Origin: Diplolepis rosae
Taxonomy: Eukaryota > Arthropoda > Insecta > Hymenoptera > Diplolepididae
Reading direction: 5' to 3'
DNA: 64,000 bases
Assembly (NCBI GenBank): GCA_030998225.1
Contig: JAPYXD010000711.1
Location: 124,001-188,000 of the forward strand
Below, piece by piece: positions 60,539 to 64,000 of the stretch; position 1 is the first letter of the stretch; the number at the start of each line of letters is the position of its first letter. A program made the translations under genes and the position numbers. The notes below the pieces were generated by a model. That model did no database searches, was not told where the DNA came from, and worked only from the letters and a program-made list of their open reading frames with translations.

Positions 60539-62602
60539 ACTTCAAAATGCTTAGAAATTGAGAACCACTGTTACCCTTTTAAATCTACCAAATCATTTAC
60601 TATTCCAGCTCGAACAGTTATAACATTTTATGTTAATATAAAAAATACAGAAAAGAGTGAAGGGTATGTACGTCGATTGCATATCCAAGATGGCGTCTAC
60701 GTAGGTGACGCAGTTGTAAAAAATCACAAGGGAAAAGCCTATTTAAAATTTGCAAACACAAATGAAATCCCAATTACATTATCCGTCCCATTAGTTAATT
60801 TAGAAGACTTTGAAGAACAAGAATGTTATAAACAAATTGAAAATTTAATTACTTTCAAACAAACAAATAACGAAGAATTATCAAGTAAAATATTAAATAA
60901 CTTTTTAAAAACTGACAATTCTCTAATTAACTCATGCAAATTTTATAATGTAACAGACGAAGACAGAGTAGAATGTATTAAAAATCTTCTTCGATTAGAC
61001 CATTTAAATCAAGATGAATATGAACATGTAGAAAAATTAATTAAAAATAATGCAGACAGATTTCAAATCCCAGGAGAACCACTTGAAGCTACTAATGTAT
61101 TACAACATTCAATTCCAACTGTAGATGACGCTCCAATCTTTTCAAGACAATATAGATTTCCCCCAGTTCACAAGGAAGAAATTACAAGACAAGTCGATGA
61201 ATTATTAAAATATAAAATAATCAAGCCCTCACAATCACCATATAACACTCCAGTGTGGATAGTTCCTAAAAAACCTGATTCTCAACGAAAAATAAAATGG
61301 AGAATGGTTCTTGATTTTCGTAAATTAAATGAAAAAACAATTGGCGATTCGTATCCTTTACCTAATATAAACGATATACTTGATTCTTTAGGATCAGCAA
61401 AATATTTTTCAGTGTTTGATTTAGCTACCGGTTTTCACCATATAAAAGTGAACCCAAAAGACTCACATAAAACCGCATTTTCTACACCTCAGAGTCATTA
61501 CGAATTCGACAGAATGCCTTTCGGTTTGAAAACAGCACCCGCCACATTTCAAAGATTAATGGATTTAACATTAACTGGATTAATCGGAACGGAACTTTTT
61601 GTATGTCTTGATGACATAGTTATATATGCAAATACTCTAGAAGAACACGAAATTAAATTCAACAATTTAGCAGAAAGACTTAGAAAAGCAAATCTTCATT
61701 TACAACCAGACAAATGCGAATTTTTACGACCTGAAGTAGGATATTTAGGTCATATAATCGATAAAAATGGAGTACGTCCAGATCCAAAAAAGAAAGTAGC
61801 TGTAAAAAACTTTCCAATCCCAAAAACACAGAAAAATGTTAAACAATTTTTAGGCTTAGCAAGATATTATAGACGATTTATTGATGGATTTTCAAAAATT
61901 GCAAGTCCTTACTTAAAACGACCTGATTTTTCTCAACCTTTTATACTCACAACAGATGCCTCAGGATTTGCAATAGGAGGTATTTTATCACAAGGTAAAA
62001 TAGGTAAAGATAAGCCAATAGCATATGCTTCACGTAGTCTAAGTGATACTGAGAAAAAATATGATACATATGAGAAGGAAGCTCTTGCTATAATATTTTG
62101 TGTAACTCATTTTCGTCCTTATTTGTATGAGAGAAAATTTACTTTACTGACTGATCACAAACCTCTAGTTTGGTTTCAAAATTCTAAAGACCCTTGTTCA
62201 CGAGTTTCACGTTGGAGATTGAAACTCGCAGAATATGATTTTGATGTAATTTACAAAGCAGGAAAAATGAATGTAAATGCAGACGCTCTCTCAAGAAACC
62301 CTATTGATGATAACAAAGAGAAATCAAGATATTTACAAGTTGACGCCAATGATACTTTTATGACTTCCCAAGAAAAAATGTTTTCCAAGAAAACTTTTAC
62401 AAGAAAAAAACAAGAAAACTCTAAAAATGAGGTAAAACCTTCAAAACGAAGAAACTTGAATCCAGAAATCGTACCAGACGACGTAGATCATTTCAGCGAA
62501 ATTCCGGAAGCCCAAATATTAAATATTCACTCAGAATTCAAGAATATTTTCCGGAATTCCTTAGTGAAGAATCACTCAGTGAGATTGGTAAGAATATTTT
62601 AA
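60527..62602 (+). CDS. pol: Reverse transcriptase and RNase H (Pol), Ty3/Gypsy type
   Basis: The frame is open from 60,527; TTG at 60,677 is residue 1 for numbering and not a true start. A protease-RT linker with FTIPART and GYVRRLHIQDGVY precedes the polymerase. RT motifs are WRMVLDFRKLN (208-218), VFDLATGFH (D248), MPFGLKTAPATFQ (280-292) and CLDD (D312, D313); Cys replaces the usual aromatic residue before LDD. RNase H shows TTDAS (D427), EKEALAI (466-472), TDHKPL (D493) and NADALSR (D536), so all four acidic positions are present. Between FSKIASP (about 61,907) and YLKRPDF some 35-45 residues usual in this family are missing, probably an in-frame deletion. After about residue 620 the frame loses sense and the protein continues in the -1 frame. 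Confidence 0.92.
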   Translation, partial: YKNYTSKCLEIENHCYPFKSTKSFTIPARTVITFYVNIKNTEKSEGYVRRLHIQDGVYVGDAVVKNHKGKAYLKFANTNEIPITLSVPLVNLEDFEEQECYKQIENLITFKQTNNEELSSKILNNFLKTDNSLINSCKFYNVTDEDRVECIKNLLRLDHLNQDEYEHVEKLIKNNADRFQIPGEPLEATNVLQHSIPTVDDAPIFSRQYRFPPVHKEEITRQVDELLKYKIIKPSQSPYNTPVWIVPKKPDSQRKIKWRMVLDFRKLNEKTIGDSYPLPNINDILDSLGSAKYFSVFDLATGFHHIKVNPKDSHKTAFSTPQSHYEFDRMPFGLKTAPATFQRLMDLTLTGLIGTELFVCLDDIVIYANTLEEHEIKFNNLAERLRKANLHLQPDKCEFLRPEVGYLGHIIDKNGVRPDPKKKVAVKNFPIPKTQKNVKQFLGLARYYRRFIDGFSKIASPYLKRPDFSQPFILTTDASGFAIGGILSQGKIGKDKPIAYASRSLSDTEKKYDTYEKEALAIIFCVTHFRPYLYERKFTLLTDHKPLVWFQNSKDPCSRVSRWRLKLAEYDFDVIYKAGKMNVNADALSRNPIDDNKEKSRYLQVDANDTFMTSQEKMFSKKTFTRKKQENSKNEVKPSKRRNLNPEIVPDDVDHFSEIPEAQILNIHSEFKNIFRNSLVKNHSVRLVRIF

Positions 62603-63251
62603 AATACACAAATTTATTCAAGAATATGGCTTCAAGACTTATTTTTATGACAATATTTTTATTAAGTCCAGTGTTTTCCAAAAAATACGAAAATTTATCA
62701 TGGAAAACTATTACTACGAGAGCTCAAAAGAGAATACAAGAAGAAAAAGCAAAAAATTTGAATCGAAACGAAACTCAAGAAAAATTAGACGAAAATTTTT
62801 CTTCTAAACCTCTTATGAAAAAACCACGAGGTAGGCCAAGAAAAAATCTACTTACAAATTTGAAAAATATTCCCTCTCAAACAAAAAGAAAGAGAGGTAG
62901 GTCAAGAAAACAAATGTTTGAAAACGAATTACCAGAAATAAATGTGCAAAAGGGAAGCCGAACAAAAGTAGAATCAGATTCCGACTCTGATCCTGATTAT
63001 TTAGATTATTTGAAACAAACTCAAGCAAAAAATAAAAAGAAGAAGAATGCCAAGAAGCCAAAAAATATTAATGAATTTGAAAGTGAAGAAAGTGAGAATT
63101 ATTTTTCAAACTCAGAAGATGAAGTCAACGACATTGAAACCTCACACGAAGGAAATGATGGAGAAAATTATGAAGAAAATTGGGAAGAGAATTTTGAAGA
63201 TGATCTTGAAGACGATTTTGAAAAGAATTTCGAACAGAATTTTGAAAAAAT
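62521..63251 (+). CDS. Pol linker between RNase H and integrase, AT-hooks and acidic repeat
   Basis: This frame takes over from the RNase H frame near 62,540 (QEYFPEFLSEESLSEIG). Numbering from the ATG at 62,626, residues 3-18 are strongly hydrophobic, followed by ITTRAQKR. Two AT-hook-like motifs follow: RGRPRK (68-73), which has the canonical GRP core, and RGRSRK (90-95). Then come a basic NKKKKNAKKPKN stretch and a long acidic run with a repeated F-E-[DEN] pattern (about 150-207). At an A6/T4 run near 63,245 the acidic pattern moves to the next frame, leaving a Lys-rich nonsense tail to 63,354. AT-hooks bind the minor groove of AT-rich DNA; a role in target choice is my inference. Confidence 0.7.
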
Positions 63252-64000
63252 TTTGAAGACAATCTTGAGGAAAATTTTGAAGAGAAGTTTGAAGAAAACC
63301 AAGAAGAAAAATTGGAAGAAGAATTTGAAAAGCTTTATTTTGAAGAAAATTTGAGATTAAACCGAATATCTCAAATAAATCCTGAAAAAATCGATAAAGA
63401 TCATGATAATTATAATCGTCCACCCCCAGAAACTCCTCCTATAAACTCTCAAACAGAAAAAATTATAACAAAGAAAAATTTAGTTGAGTGTCGCGATCAA
63501 TTAACTATGCGAAAAGATAATTATGCATATTTTGTTACAACAAATGGAACTCCTCGCGACAACGGATCAAAAATTTTAGAAAAACGTGAAACTTTACCAA
63601 AATTTAAAAATTTACAAAAGGGAATAGCAAAAGAGATTAAAAATGGAAACTACTACCATTTTGCACTTCCAATTGAAGAAGAAACTAAGGACAATTTATC
63701 AGAAACTTTAAATAATATAAAATTATCAATTCATTCATTACATGAATTATCTCAAAAATTTAAATTACGATCTATTAGTATATCAAAAACTTCCAGAATT
63801 AATCATATACCTTGGGAAGAAGTGAAATCAATTTTCGATTCAATTTTTTCAAATTCAACTACAAAAATTATAGTTTGCAATGGAATAACGCAATATCCAA
63901 CAAAGGAACAACGAACTCATTTAATTGAAGAAGCTCATTCTTCAGCATTAGGAGGCCATAAAGGCGTTACAAAAACTTATAGCCGAATTCGCCAAAAATT
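63252..64000 (+). CDS. Pol C-terminal part: acidic linker, macro-like domain, start of integrase (partial)
   Basis: The frame is open from 63,252 to the window end without a stop. It first continues the acidic F-E-E repeat, then a Pro-rich PPPETPP. From about 63,480 to 63,884 lies a 135-residue domain whose order of elements (hydrophobic strand YAYFVTT, a loop in place of the glycine-rich one, YYHFAL, an amphipathic helix, LRSISIS, PWEEVKSIFDSIF, KIIVC) resembles macro domains of the OARD1 type. The glycine-rich ligand loops are not conserved. It is followed by the integrase N-terminal zinc-binding region: the two histidines of HHCC are in EAHSSALGGHKGVTKTYSRIR (63,93x-63,999). The cysteines and the catalytic core lie outside the window. 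Integrase start is firm; macro similarity is moderate. Confidence 0.75.

Noticed and set aside
63047..63423. Open frames overlapping the acidic repeat on both strands
   Set aside because: The GAA/TTT-rich repeat opens several frames at once; only the frame continuous with the Pol domains is supported.

Overview
The window is eukaryotic heterochromatin, most likely from an arthropod and probably an insect. That assignment is inferred from the transposon families, the AT-rich base composition and a retrotransposon primer site that matches tRNA-Gly. There is no bacterial gene organisation and no recognisable host single-copy gene.

Positions 1-52,023 (81% of the window) are one uninterrupted satellite array with a monomer of about 166-167 bp, roughly 312 copies, all in the same orientation. 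The array runs off the left edge. Several monomer types can be told apart, mainly by the bases around a GGGCCC palindrome, by the length of a T-run and by the end of the monomer. The types recur at multiples of the monomer, for example about 1.66 kb (10-mers), 2.66 kb (16-mers), 3.49 kb (21-mers), 0.83 kb (5-mers) and 0.33 kb (dimers). This is a patchwork of higher-order repeats shaped by unequal exchange. Composition changes along the array: mostly two common types in the first 12 kb, diverged 'CACGTAC' types at 12-30 kb, and 'CTTGGGCC', 'GAACGAGGGCCCACC' and 'CATAGCTTGTACTC' types from 30 kb on. The last 0.7 kb is visibly decayed.

At 52,024 the satellite is interrupted by a Ty3/Gypsy-type LTR retrotransposon on the + strand. 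It has a 5' LTR (52,024-52,777) with a CRE-like palindrome, TATA box and AATAAA; a tRNA-Gly primer-binding site; a 0.9-kb AT-rich leader; gag with a capsid-like region and two CCHC zinc knuckles; an aspartic protease; reverse transcriptase and RNase H; and an unusually long stretch before integrase. That stretch holds two AT-hook-like motifs, an acidic repeat and a domain whose pattern resembles a macro (ADP-ribose-binding) domain. The integrase zinc-binding region is cut by the window edge, and the 3' LTR lies outside. The copy is dead: in-frame stop, frame changes, an AT-rich insertion and a probable in-frame deletion.

Inside gag, in an (AAT)n run, sits a 4.5-kb Penelope-like element (55,069-59,562). 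Two inverted arms of about 1.35 kb flank a 5'-truncated reverse transcriptase and a GIY-YIG endonuclease. Each arm carries a candidate hammerhead ribozyme. The layering is therefore satellite, then Gypsy element, then Penelope-like element, which also gives the relative order of insertion.
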